From Burkholderia glumae LMG 2196 = ATCC 33617 (GTDB taxonomy: Bacteria; Pseudomonadota; Gammaproteobacteria; Burkholderiales; Burkholderiaceae): 64,000 nt of DNA. The position numbers and the translations under genes were made by a program. Below the pieces are notes generated by a model. The model saw nothing but the letters and a program-made list of their open reading frames with translations. It did not search any database and was not told the origin of the DNA. Where the stretch lies: contig NZ_CP009434.1 in NCBI RefSeq assembly GCF_000960995.1, forward strand, positions 1-64,000, written 5' to 3'. Shown piece by piece: positions 37,906-46,467 of the stretch (its first letter is position 1; the number at the start of each line of letters is the position of its first letter).

Positions 37906-37946
37906 GATATTTCAATGCCGAGGTCGGCGGCGGGTAAATATTTCGA
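37906..37946. promoter_or_regulatory. Direct repeat upstream of the diguanylate cyclase gene
   Basis: Two copies of a 10-mer with core ATATTTC (37906-37915 and 37937-37946) are spaced 31 bases apart, about three helical turns, so they face the same side of DNA. They are AT-rich within GC-rich surroundings and lie 60-100 bases before the cyclase start. Could be a regulator site; identity unknown. The rest of 37847-38118 holds nothing else I can support. Confidence 0.4.
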
Positions 37947-38118
37947 CACCGTAGGCGTAATGTGAGGTGCGGTAAGCCGGGTGTCGGCAGACGCTTCGCC
38001 GGCATGCGGGGAGCCGGCCGGTTGCCGGCCGGATCGGCGGCCCGGGCGCGGCGCAGCGCGCGCCGTGGCGCCGTGGCACCGGATGCGCCGGATGCGCCAG
38101 CGCGGCGGCCGCGCCGCC

Positions 38119-40149
38119 TCAGCTCGCGGCCAGCGCCGCCCCGTCGGTGACGTCGCGCGCTGCGCCCGCCTGCGAGAGCCGCCGGTAGCGCGCCAGCGCC
38201 CACAGCGGGAAGTACGCCGTGTAGCCGTGATATTTCAGGTAGTAGATGCGCGGGAAGCCCGGCGCATTGTGCGAGCGATGCCACCAGAAGCCGTCGGCCT
38301 GCTGCACCGACAGCAGATAGCGGATGCCGCGCTGCACCGACTCCGACTGCCAGTCGCCGAACGCCATCTGCGCGAGCAGCGCCCAGGCCGTGACGTTCGA
38401 TGCGCTCTCGCCGCCGTTGGTCCCGGCCAGCGCCGGATCGAGATAGCTGTCGTTGGTTTCGCCCCAGCCGCCGTCGGCGTTCTGGCAGGCGCGCAGCCAG
38501 GCGATCGCGCGCGCGATGTAGGGCTGCGAGGGGTTCTCGCCGGCCAGCGCAAGGCCGGCCAGCACGCTCCAGGTCCCGTAGATGTAGTTGGTGCCCCAGC
38601 GGCCCCACCAGCAGCCGTCGGCGCGCTGCATGCGCTTCACGTACTCGATCGCGCGCGCCAGCGCGGGCTTGTCCTCGTCGCGGCCGGTCACGCCCAAGCA
38701 GAGCAGCACGCGCCCCGACACGTCCTCGGTGGGCGGGTCGAGCAGCGCGCCGTGATCGGCGAACGGGATCAGGTTCAGGTAGAGCCGGTCGCAATCGGCG
38801 TCGAACGCGCCGAAGCCGCCGTTGCGCGATTGCAGCCCGCGCATCCAGTCGAGCCCGCGCGCGACCACCTGCGCATACGGATCGGTGCCGGTGCTGCGCG
38901 CGAGCAGGCGGCCGCGCCGGTGCAGCATCGCGGCCACCACGGCGCTGTCGTCGATGTCGGGGTAGTACGGGTTCTCGTACTGGAACGCCCAGCCGCCCGC
39001 CGGCGTCGCGGCCGGCGCGTTCTCGACCCAGTCGCCGCGCACCTGCGTGACCTGCTTGCCGGCGAGCCATTCGTAGGACGCCGCGATGCACCGCTGCAAC
39101 TGCGCGTCGGACACCGGGGGAGCGTCGCGCGGGTCGGGCACCGCGCGCGCCTGCTCGAGCGCCATCGTGCTCCATGCGGTATCCCACACCGGCGACAGGC
39201 ACGGCTGGCAATAGACGCTGCCGTCCGGCCGCTCGACCAGCAGCTTGTCGAGCGCGTTCTCGCAATCGCGCCGCAGCGGGTGATCCTCGGGATAGCCGAG
39301 CACGTCCATCATCTGGTAGCTGTAGACGATCGGCGGGAAGATCCCGCCCATGCCGTCCTCGCCGTTCATGCGCTCGGCGCACCACGCCTCGGCATGGCGG
39401 ATCGCGCGGCGGCGCAGCGCCTTCGGGATCAGCGCATCGAGGGGCCGCAGCGCGCGGTCGATTCCCAGGAACAGGTTGCGCACGAAGCCGCCGCGCGCGA
39501 AGTAGTGGCGCTCCGCTTCGGGCGCGGTCACGAACAGCTCGCGAATCGACACGTTGCGCGGGTTCTTCGCGCGCGCCTTCAGCGAACAGAGCACCAGCAG
39601 CGGCACCATGGTGGTGCGCGCCCAGTACGCGACCTTGTACATCGAGATCGGCACCCACTTCGGGAACAGCACGAACTCGACCGGCATGAACGGCGTGGCG
39701 CGCCACGGCACCTGCCCGAACGTGGCAAGCAGGATGCGCGTGAACACGTTCGATTTCGCCGCGCCGCCGAGCTTGAGGATGGTTTCGCGCGCGCGCGCCA
39801 TGTGCGGCGCGTCCTCGCTGTCGCCGGCCGCCTTCAGCGCGAAATAGGCCTTCACGCTGCACGACACGTCGGGCGCGCCGTCCACGTAGAGGTCCCACGC
39901 GCCGTGCGTGGCGAGCCGCTGAATGCCACGCAGGTAGCGCGCCATGCGCGCCTGCCGCGCTTCGTCGATCTTCCCCATGAAATGCATCATCAGGATGTAT
40001 TCGGCGGTGATCGTGGCGTCGGATTCGAGTTCGAAGCACCAGCTGCCGTCGGCGCTCTGGCGCTGCGCGAGCGCATCGCGGCCGCGCAGGATCGCGGCGT
40101 CCAGCAGGGATGGAAGCGGAAGATCGGAATTTTTCATCGGCCGGATCAT
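38119..40149 (-). CDS. shc: Squalene-hopene cyclase
   Basis: At 676 residues this is the usual size for the family. The protonating DXDD motif is D398-I-D-D401 in YPDIDDSAVV. Several QW repeats are visible (ADGSWCFELE, NGGFGAFDAD, ADGCWWGRWG, NADGGWGETN, ADGFWWHRSH). The enzyme cyclises squalene to hopene/hopanol at the inner membrane for hopanoids. No squalene-synthesis (hpnCDE) or other hpn gene is adjacent here, so this copy stands alone. ATG at 40149, or 12 bases later at 40137. Divergent from the TetR gene at 40203. Confidence 0.95.
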   Translation of the reverse strand: MIRPMKNSDLPLPSLLDAAILRGRDALAQRQSADGSWCFELESDATITAEYILMMHFMGKIDEARQARMARYLRGIQRLATHGAWDLYVDGAPDVSCSVKAYFALKAAGDSEDAPHMARARETILKLGGAAKSNVFTRILLATFGQVPWRATPFMPVEFVLFPKWVPISMYKVAYWARTTMVPLLVLCSLKARAKNPRNVSIRELFVTAPEAERHYFARGGFVRNLFLGIDRALRPLDALIPKALRRRAIRHAEAWCAERMNGEDGMGGIFPPIVYSYQMMDVLGYPEDHPLRRDCENALDKLLVERPDGSVYCQPCLSPVWDTAWSTMALEQARAVPDPRDAPPVSDAQLQRCIAASYEWLAGKQVTQVRGDWVENAPAATPAGGWAFQYENPYYPDIDDSAVVAAMLHRRGRLLARSTGTDPYAQVVARGLDWMRGLQSRNGGFGAFDADCDRLYLNLIPFADHGALLDPPTEDVSGRVLLCLGVTGRDEDKPALARAIEYVKRMQRADGCWWGRWGTNYIYGTWSVLAGLALAGENPSQPYIARAIAWLRACQNADGGWGETNDSYLDPALAGTNGGESASNVTAWALLAQMAFGDWQSESVQRGIRYLLSVQQADGFWWHRSHNAPGFPRIYYLKYHGYTAYFPLWALARYRRLSQAGAARDVTDGAALAAS

Positions 40150-40202
40150 ACCATCCGGCCGGATTGTTGGGCGTGCCGAAACCGCGATGGTAAGATGCGC
40201 GC

Positions 40203-40910
40203 ATGAACGACACCCGGCCTCCCGCGCCCGGCACGCTGCCCGACCAGGCCGGTGCCGCGGCCGCCTCCCCGATGCCCGCGCCGGATCACGCCCGCGACGG
40301 CGGCCGCGCTGCCGCGGCGCCCGATGCCGGCGCCCCCGCCGACGAGACGCGCGGCAGCCGCCGCAAGAAGGCCCCGGCCCACGTGCGCTCGGCGTTGCTG
40401 CGGGCCGCCGCCGACATCGCCACCGAGCACGGCGTGCAGGCCGTCACGCTGGAGGCCGTGGCCGAGCGCGCCGGAGTCAGCAAGGGCGGCCTCCAATACC
40501 ATTTCCGCAGCAAGCAGGCGCTGTTCGACGCGCTGTTCGCGCAGACCCTCGAACGCTTCGAGGCGCAGATGAAGGCCTCGATCGCCGCCGACCCGCATCC
40601 GGCCGGCGCGAACGCGCGCGCCTACCTGCACGCGGCGATGAACGAGGCCGCGCCGGCCGCGAGCACGAACCTGCTGCGCGTGCTGGTCGCCTCGATGATG
40701 ACCGACCCCGACGCGCGCGAGCGCTGGGCCAAGCCCATGCGCGAGCTCTCGCGCCCCGATCCGCTGCCGCTCGAACAGGCGGCCAGGCTGATGATCTGCC
40801 GGCTCGCCGCCGACGGGATGTGGATTTCCGAGCTGCTCGGCTACCAGAGCCTCTCGCCGGCGCTGCGCGACGAAATCGTGCGGCAGCTCGAGGTGATGAC
40901 CGCGAGGTGA
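40203..40910 (+). CDS. TetR-family transcriptional regulator
   Basis: In this 235-residue protein a disordered Ala/Pro/Asp-rich N-terminal extension of about 55 residues precedes the TetR HTH (LLRAAADIATEHG ... VTLEAVAERAGVSKGGLQYHF). The C-terminal ligand domain resembles TetR_C proteins with YHFRSKQALFDALF. It is divergent from the squalene-hopene cyclase gene across only about 50 bp, so control of that gene is likely. Ligand unknown. Confidence 0.88.
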   Translation: MNDTRPPAPGTLPDQAGAAAASPMPAPDHARDGGRAAAAPDAGAPADETRGSRRKKAPAHVRSALLRAAADIATEHGVQAVTLEAVAERAGVSKGGLQYHFRSKQALFDALFAQTLERFEAQMKASIAADPHPAGANARAYLHAAMNEAAPAASTNLLRVLVASMMTDPDARERWAKPMRELSRPDPLPLEQAARLMICRLAADGMWISELLGYQSLSPALRDEIVRQLEVMTAR

Positions 40911-41021
40911 GGCGCGCGGCGGATCGCGGCGGGGCCTGCGGCCGCCTGCGCTACCATCGTGGAAAATATGCGGGCCCCCACCCGGGCGCCCGTATCGTGA
41001 CCGACCTTCGATGAATCGACA

Positions 41022-41699
41022 ATGCAAAGCAAGCGGCCCGGACTGGGGCATATGACACGGGCGGAGGCGGCGGCTGAGGAACTGAGGCGCAGGATTCTCG
41101 CCGGAGAGATCGCCGAAGGCACGCCGCTCAAGCAGGACGCGCTCGCCGCCGAGTTCGGCATCAGCCGCATCCCGCTGCGCGAGGCGCTCGTCCAGCTCGA
41201 AAGCGAAGGCCTCGTCAGGATCCTGCCGCACAAGGGCGCGATCGTCGCGGAGTTCTCGATCGACGAGATCACCGAGCTGTTCGAGCTGCGCGCGCTGCTC
41301 GAACCCATGCTGCTGCGCAAGTCGGTGCCCCATCTGGACGCCGATGATTTCGCCGCGATCCAGCAGGTGCTCGATGCGTTCAGCGACGAGTTGCACGCCA
41401 ACGCGCCGGCGCACTGGGGCGAGCTGAACACGCAGCTGCACCAGTTGCTGCTGGCGCGCGCGAACCAGCCCAGGACGGCCGGCATCGTTCATTCGCTGCT
41501 GCAGCAAACCGATCGCCACACGCGCGTGCAGCTGTCGCTGACCGCGCAAAGCGCGGACCGCGCCGAACGCGAGCATGCCGAGCTGGTCGAGCGATGCAGG
41601 CAGCGCGATGCGGAGGGCGCGGCGGCCTTGCTGAAGGCGCACATCGAGCATGTCGGCGACGAACTGAAGCGTTTCCTCGAAGCACGGCGCGGCGCCTGA
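41022..41699 (+). CDS. GntR-family regulator, FadR subfamily
   Basis: The 225-residue protein has a winged HTH (ELRRRILAGEIAEGTPLKQDALAAEFGIS shown in part as EFGISRIPLREALVQLE) and an all-helical FCD-type ligand domain (ELFELRALLEPMLLRK ... FHALL-like NTQLHQLLLAR). FCD regulators bind small organic acids. The gene is convergent with the DapA-family gene, whose promoter carries a perfect ATTGTATACAAT palindrome of the type bound by this subfamily, so it probably controls that gene. The start could be the ATG at 41022 or 41052; the latter has a better ribosome site. Confidence 0.87.
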   Translation: MQSKRPGLGHMTRAEAAAEELRRRILAGEIAEGTPLKQDALAAEFGISRIPLREALVQLESEGLVRILPHKGAIVAEFSIDEITELFELRALLEPMLLRKSVPHLDADDFAAIQQVLDAFSDELHANAPAHWGELNTQLHQLLLARANQPRTAGIVHSLLQQTDRHTRVQLSLTAQSADRAEREHAELVERCRQRDAEGAAALLKAHIEHVGDELKRFLEARRGA

Positions 41700-41838
41700 C
41701 CGGCGCAGGCCGGCGCGCGAGGCATGCCGCGCCTCGCCACCCGCGCGGCCTCACCTTCGGGCCGCGCCGCTCCGCCTCTCCCAGCTCACCTCCAGCGGCC
41801 GCCAGACGAGACGACGGCCACGCCGCGAAGCCCGCGCC

Positions 41839-42786
41839 TCAGGCGCGTTCGAGATCGGCCGACCACGAGCGATACCATTCGCGGAACTGCGCGTACTGCT
41901 GCGCGGCGTAGTTGCGCTGCGCGTCGCTGAGCACGTCGGATTCGTTGAAGTGCAGCGTGTATTCGGTGTCGCCGTTCAGCACCATCAGGTACTTGTAGTA
42001 CAGCACCAGGTCGGCGCCCTCGTCGAACGACGACAGCACGTGCAGCGCCGCTTCCAGCTCCTTCGCCTGACGGCGCGCGTGCGCATCGCCGGCCGCGGCC
42101 CGCTGGCTGAGCGCCACCAGTTGCAGGACCTCGCGCGGCAGCGCGTTGCCGATGCCGGTGATCGCGCCCGTCGCACCGCAATTGACGAAGCCGTGGAACA
42201 CCTGGGTATCGACGCCGGCCATCAGGATCACGTCGTCGTCCTGCGAGGTGATGTGCTCGGCCGCATAGCGCATGTCGGCCGCGCCGCCGAACTCCTTGAA
42301 GCCGACCAGATTCGGGAATTGCCGGCGCAGCGCGAAGAACAGGTCGGCGCGCGTGGCGAAGCCGTAGTACGGGCTGTTGTAGATCACCGCCGGCAGCGCG
42401 GGCGCGGCCGCGAGGATCGCCGAGAAATGGGCCTTCTGGGCCGCCGGCGAGGAGCCGCGCGACAGCACGCGCGGAATCACCATCAGGCCCTGCGCGCCGA
42501 CCCGCGCGGCATGCGCGGCGTGCGACACGGCCTCCTTCGTGTTGACGGCCCCCGTGCCGACGATGGTCGGCACGCCGGCGGCCACCAGGCGCGCCACGCC
42601 TTCCTGGCGCTGGGCTTCGGTCAGCAGCGGCCAATCGCCCATCGAGCCGCAATACACCACGGCGCGCATGCCGAGCGCGACCAGCTCGCGCCCCTTCCTG
42701 ACCAGGGCGTCGAAGTCGGGCGTGCGGTCCTGCTTGCAGGGGGTCATGAGGGCCGGAATGGTCCCTTCGAAAACGTTGGTGGTCAT
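41839..42786 (-). CDS. DapA/N-acetylneuraminate lyase family protein
   Basis: A (beta/alpha)8 barrel of 315 residues. The Schiff-base Lys is in LVGFKEFGG, the Tyr in VIYNSPYYG and the phosphate-like loop in GSMGDWPLL. It is not the housekeeping DapA by motif (GSMGD instead of GTTGE), so a catabolic 2-oxoacid aldolase/dehydratase is likely, such as one in hydroxyproline or sugar-acid catabolism. The GntR/FCD gene lies downstream in the opposite direction, and a matching palindrome lies about 100 bases upstream of its start. Substrate unknown. Confidence 0.85.
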   Translation of the reverse strand: MTTNVFEGTIPALMTPCKQDRTPDFDALVRKGRELVALGMRAVVYCGSMGDWPLLTEAQRQEGVARLVAAGVPTIVGTGAVNTKEAVSHAAHAARVGAQGLMVIPRVLSRGSSPAAQKAHFSAILAAAPALPAVIYNSPYYGFATRADLFFALRRQFPNLVGFKEFGGAADMRYAAEHITSQDDDVILMAGVDTQVFHGFVNCGATGAITGIGNALPREVLQLVALSQRAAAGDAHARRQAKELEAALHVLSSFDEGADLVLYYKYLMVLNGDTEYTLHFNESDVLSDAQRNYAAQQYAQFREWYRSWSADLERA

Positions 42787-42883
42787 TAAACAGGTTCCTG
42801 AAAGTTCGGTCGGACGGGGTGAGCCTCACACGAAACCAGCCTTGGACGAGCCGCGCCGCGGTGACTGAATTCGATGTTTGTAT

Positions 42884-42895
42884 ATTGTATACAAT
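42884..42895. promoter_or_regulatory. GntR-type operator (ATTGTATACAAT)
   Basis: A perfect 12-bp palindrome in an AT-rich island lies 98-109 bases upstream of the DapA-family start. TTGTATACAA-type dyads are the usual operators of FadR-subfamily GntR regulators, and such a regulator is encoded 1.2 kb away. A minus-strand promoter probably overlaps it. Confidence 0.65.
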
Positions 42896-43057
42896 GTCAA
42901 AAAAGCTGAGTAGCCCCTGGTCCGAATCAGCCGGGCGACGCGCGGGCGTGCCGTCCGGCGGGCGCCCGGCCCCGCCGCCGCACGACTTCCGGTAAAGTCT
43001 TCGCTTTGCGCGCGGGCCGCCGCCCGCGCACCGCCCCACCGCCTGCCGAGCCCCGCG

Positions 43058-43750
43058 ATGCCACACCCGATCCCGTTCCCCACGATCCGCGCGATCGCCT
43101 TCGATTTCGACGGCGTGATTCTCGACTCGGCCCGGATGAAGGTGGATCTGTTCCTCGAGTGCTATGAGGACCATGGCCGGCCGCTCACGCCCGCGCAGCG
43201 CGCTGCGATGCTCGCCCACCTGACGCATCACGGCGGCGTCGGCCGCGTCGCCAAGTTCACCCATTACGAACGCGCGATCTTCGGCCGCGAGCCCGATCCC
43301 GAGACGGTGGCCGCGCTCGCGCGGCGCTACAGCGACCTGCTGATGGCGCGCATCGACGGCTGCCCCGAACTGCCCGGCGCGCGCGCGTTCCTCGAACGGA
43401 TGCAGGGCCGGCTGTCGCTGCACCTGATCTCCGGCACCACCGACGACGATCTGCGCCACATCACGCAGCGGCGCGATTTCGCGCGCTACTTCCGCACCAT
43501 CGTGGGCGCGCCGGTCACCAAGCCGGCCGCGTTCGCCGAGGTGCTGCGCCTGGGCGGCTGGCAGCCGGCCGAGGTGCTGGCGATCGGCGATTCGTGGACG
43601 GAATTCGATGCGGCGCGCGGACTGGGCATGCCGTTCGCGGGCATCGTGGCACCGGGCGAACCGAATCCGTTCCCGGCCCCGGTGCCGGTGTACGAGGACC
43701 TGGCGGCGCTCGACGCAGCCTGGGAAGATGGCGATGCGGCGGCGCGCTGA
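43058..43750 (+). CDS. HAD-family phosphatase
   Basis: At 230 residues. Motif I is IAFDFDGVILDS (nucleophile Asp), motif II HLISGTTDD, and motif IV AIGDSWTEFDAAR; motif III Lys is likely in VTKPAAF. It has the small helical cap of the phosphoglycolate phosphatase/beta-phosphoglucomutase group. Monocistronic, facing the minus-strand reductase. Substrate unknown; probably a small phosphorylated metabolite. Confidence 0.87.
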   Translation: MPHPIPFPTIRAIAFDFDGVILDSARMKVDLFLECYEDHGRPLTPAQRAAMLAHLTHHGGVGRVAKFTHYERAIFGREPDPETVAALARRYSDLLMARIDGCPELPGARAFLERMQGRLSLHLISGTTDDDLRHITQRRDFARYFRTIVGAPVTKPAAFAEVLRLGGWQPAEVLAIGDSWTEFDAARGLGMPFAGIVAPGEPNPFPAPVPVYEDLAALDAAWEDGDAAAR

Positions 43751-43848
43751 GGGCGGCCGGCCGGCCGCACCGGCTACGCCGACAGGGCCGTGCCGGCGCG
43801 GCACCGCGGCCCGCTGAAGAGCCGGCGCGATGCGCGCCGCTCCCGGCC

Positions 43849-44730
43849 TCAGGCGCGCCGGGCCGCCGTGCGCGCCTCGATCGCGCGCACCACGGCGGCC
43901 ATGTCCTCGCCGCCGTGGCCGAGCTTCAGCGTCTCGGTGTAAAGCTCGAAGCAGGTGTCGAGCAGCGGCGAGGCGAGGTTGGCGTTGCGCGCGGCCTCGG
44001 CGGCGAGCCGGTTGTTCTTCAGCACGTCGGCAATCGATGCCTGCACCTCGAAATCCTCGCGCACCAGCTTGTCGATCTTCACGCGCGAGACGGCGCTCGC
44101 CATCGGCCCGGCGTCGAGCACGGTCTGGAACTGCTTCATGTCGAGCCCGTAGCAGCGCGCGAGGTGCGAGGCCTCGGCCACCGCGGTCACCATCGGGATC
44201 AGGAAGGTATTGACCGACAGCTTCATCAGCAGCCCGGTGGGCACCGGCCCGCAAACCACGGATTCATGACACATCGGCTTGAGCAGCGGGCGCACTGCCT
44301 CGATGTCGGCCGGCTCGCCGGCCAGCATCGCCACCAGCTGCCCGGCCTCGGCCGGCTTGCGGGAGCCCGACACGGGCGCCTCCACGTAACGGCCGCCGGC
44401 CGCGCGGATGTCGGCGTCGAGCCGGCGCGAATAGTCGGCCGACACGGTGCCCATGTGCACGATCAGGTGGCCGGCCACGCGCCGTGCGAAATCGGGCGTG
44501 CCGCGGCCGAGCACGGTATCGAGCGCCTCGTCGGTCGCCATCATCAGGATCACGGTGCGCGCCTCGCGATAGACCTCGTCGACCGATCCGGCGACTTGCG
44601 CGCCCGCCTCGGCGAGCGGCGCGCAGCGTTCCGGGGAGCGATTCCAGACGATCAGCGCGGTGCCCGCGCGCGCGAGATTGAGCGCCATGGGCTGCCCCAT
44701 CACGCCGATGCCGATGAATCCGACTTTCAT
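43849..44730 (-). CDS. Beta-hydroxyacid dehydrogenase (HIBADH/tartronate semialdehyde reductase family)
   Basis: This 293-residue protein has an N-terminal Rossmann motif GFIGIGVMGQPMALNL, the substrate motif VEAPVSGSRKPAEAG and the catalytic Lys in GLLMKLSVNTF. The family oxidises 3-hydroxyisobutyrate, reduces tartronate or succinate semialdehyde, or acts on related 3-hydroxyacids. It is the last gene of the minus-strand run, 182-206 bp after the flavin monooxygenase gene, so it may or may not belong to the halogenase cluster. Valine catabolism would also fit the nearby bkd operon. The start at 44730 places the Rossmann motif correctly. Confidence 0.85.
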   Translation of the reverse strand: MKVGFIGIGVMGQPMALNLARAGTALIVWNRSPERCAPLAEAGAQVAGSVDEVYREARTVILMMATDEALDTVLGRGTPDFARRVAGHLIVHMGTVSADYSRRLDADIRAAGGRYVEAPVSGSRKPAEAGQLVAMLAGEPADIEAVRPLLKPMCHESVVCGPVPTGLLMKLSVNTFLIPMVTAVAEASHLARCYGLDMKQFQTVLDAGPMASAVSRVKIDKLVREDFEVQASIADVLKNNRLAAEAARNANLASPLLDTCFELYTETLKLGHGGEDMAAVVRAIEARTAARRA

Positions 44731-44936
44731 TGAGTGTCTCCGTATCTTCACCATCGCTCGTGGCGATGGCCAGGTGGGGATGGCTGCGGGTTCCGCTCAC
44801 GGGACGACGGCCCACGGCAAACGGCGGGCGGCCGGGCGATGTGCCGGCTCCAAGCTCGGTGCCTGCGATCGCGCGGCCACCCGTGGCGGCACCGCTCCGG
44901 GCGGCGGCGATCGGCCGCGCGCGCCGCCCAGTGTAT

Positions 44937-46286
44937 CTAAATCGCCGCCGCCTGTGCGGCCGCCGCGTAGCGGCTCTCGCGGTACGGCAGCCCGAGATGG
45001 TCGCGCAGCGTCGCGCCGCGCAGCACCGGGTCGAAGTAGCCGCGCGCGGCCAGCACCGGCAGCACGTGGCGGATCATGTCGTCGAGCCCGAAGCCCACCA
45101 CCGGCAGCCCGAGCATGAAGCCGTCGGCCGCGCCGGCCTCGACCCAGCGGATCATCTCGTCGGCCACGCGCTCCGGCGTGCCGATGAAGGCCTCCGAGGT
45201 GCCGATGTTGGAGCGCCGCGTGGCCACCTCATAGGCCACCTCGCGCAGCGTCAGCCTGCGTTCGCGCGCGAGCCGCTTGATGTTGTCGGTGGTCGAGCGG
45301 AACCCGTCGTTGCCGAGTTCGCCGATCTCGGGGAACGGCCCGTCGAGCGGGTAGGCGCTGAAATCGTGCTGCTGGAAGAAGTGCCCGAGATAGGCGAGCG
45401 CCTCGTTCGGCGAAAGCAGGTCGCGTACCTGGCGATACTTGTCGTCGGCCTCGGCTTCGGTCGCGCCGACGATCGGCCCGATGCCGGGGAACACCTTCAC
45501 GTGCTCCGGATCGCGCCCGGCCTGCGCGGCAGCCTGCTTGACGCGGCGATAGAACGTCAGCGCGTCGTCGAAGGTGCCGCCGTTCGAGAACACCGCGTCC
45601 GCGTAGCGGCCGGCGAACGCGATGCCGTCGCCCGACGAGCCGGCCTGGAAGATCACCGGCTGGCCCTGCGGCGAGCGGCGGATGTTGAGCGGGCCGTCCA
45701 CCGAGTAGTAGCGGCCGCGATGATCGAGCCGGTGCAGTCCGGCCGGATCGAAGAAGCGGCCGGTGGCGCGGTCGCGCACCAGCGCGTCGTCGTCCCAGCT
45801 GTCCCACAGGCCCTGCACCACGTCGATGTGCTCGGCGGCGATCTCGTAGCGCGCCGCGTGGTCGGGATGCTCGCGTCCGTAGTTGCGCGCGGTGCCCTCG
45901 AGCGAGGACGTCACCACGTTCCAGCCCGCGCGGCCGCGGCTGATGAGATCGAGCGAGGCGAACTGGCGCGCCACGTTGAACGGCTCGGCGTAGGGCGACG
46001 ACACCGTGCCGACCAGCCCGATCTTGGTGGTCAGCGCGGCGAGCGCGGACAGCAGGGATATCGGCTCGAAGCGGTTCAGGAAATGCGGCGCCGACTTCTC
46101 GGTGATGAACAGGCCGTCGGCGATGAACGCGAACGCGATGCCGGCCGCCTCGGCCGCGCGCGTGCGCTCGGCATAGAACTCGAAATTGACGCTCGCGTCG
46201 GGCGGCACGCTGGGGTGCTTCCAGGCGTTCATGTTCGCACCCGGCCCCTGGATCAGCACGCCGAGATGGATCCGTTTCTTTTGCAT
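44937..46286 (-). CDS. NtaA/SnaA/DszA-type FMN-dependent monooxygenase (luciferase-like)
   Basis: The 449-residue protein has the bacterial-luciferase TIM barrel in its NtaA/SnaA form: HLGVLIQGPGANMNAWKHP at the start, FAFIADGLFI, SRGRAGWNVVTSSLEG, QPVIFQAGSSGDGIAFAG and a late DGFMLGLP. The family uses reduced FMN and O2 to cleave C-N or C-S bonds or to hydroxylate amines or N-heterocycles; it does not emit light. The flavin reductase gene just upstream would supply FMNH2. Ribosome site GAGGAAG precedes the ATG at 46286. Within the halogenase cluster it is a late tailoring candidate; substrate unknown. Confidence 0.87.
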   Translation of the reverse strand: MQKKRIHLGVLIQGPGANMNAWKHPSVPPDASVNFEFYAERTRAAEAAGIAFAFIADGLFITEKSAPHFLNRFEPISLLSALAALTTKIGLVGTVSSPYAEPFNVARQFASLDLISRGRAGWNVVTSSLEGTARNYGREHPDHAARYEIAAEHIDVVQGLWDSWDDDALVRDRATGRFFDPAGLHRLDHRGRYYSVDGPLNIRRSPQGQPVIFQAGSSGDGIAFAGRYADAVFSNGGTFDDALTFYRRVKQAAAQAGRDPEHVKVFPGIGPIVGATEAEADDKYRQVRDLLSPNEALAYLGHFFQQHDFSAYPLDGPFPEIGELGNDGFRSTTDNIKRLARERRLTLREVAYEVATRRSNIGTSEAFIGTPERVADEMIRWVEAGAADGFMLGLPVVGFGLDDMIRHVLPVLAARGYFDPVLRGATLRDHLGLPYRESRYAAAAQAAAI

Positions 46287-46467
46287 GACGAAGCTTCCTC
46301 GCAACATGGGAAAGATCCGCGCATGGCGGCCGACCGTGGGCCGGCGCGGCGCGGGAGAAGGTTCCGGCAGGCGGCCGTCTGGCGCCGCGCCCGGGCTGCC
46401 GGCCTGGCTGCGCGGGCCTGCGTGCGAAGGCCCGCCGTAGCACGGCCAGGCGAGCGGCGCGCCGTGC

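Noticed and set aside
40203..41651. Minus-strand open frames opposite the TetR and GntR genes
   Set aside because: The plus-strand products have clear HTH and ligand domains; the antisense translations have none.
44937..46286. Bioluminescence (bacterial luciferase)
   Set aside because: The motifs are those of the NtaA/SnaA monooxygenase group, and no luxB or fatty aldehyde (luxCDE) genes are present.
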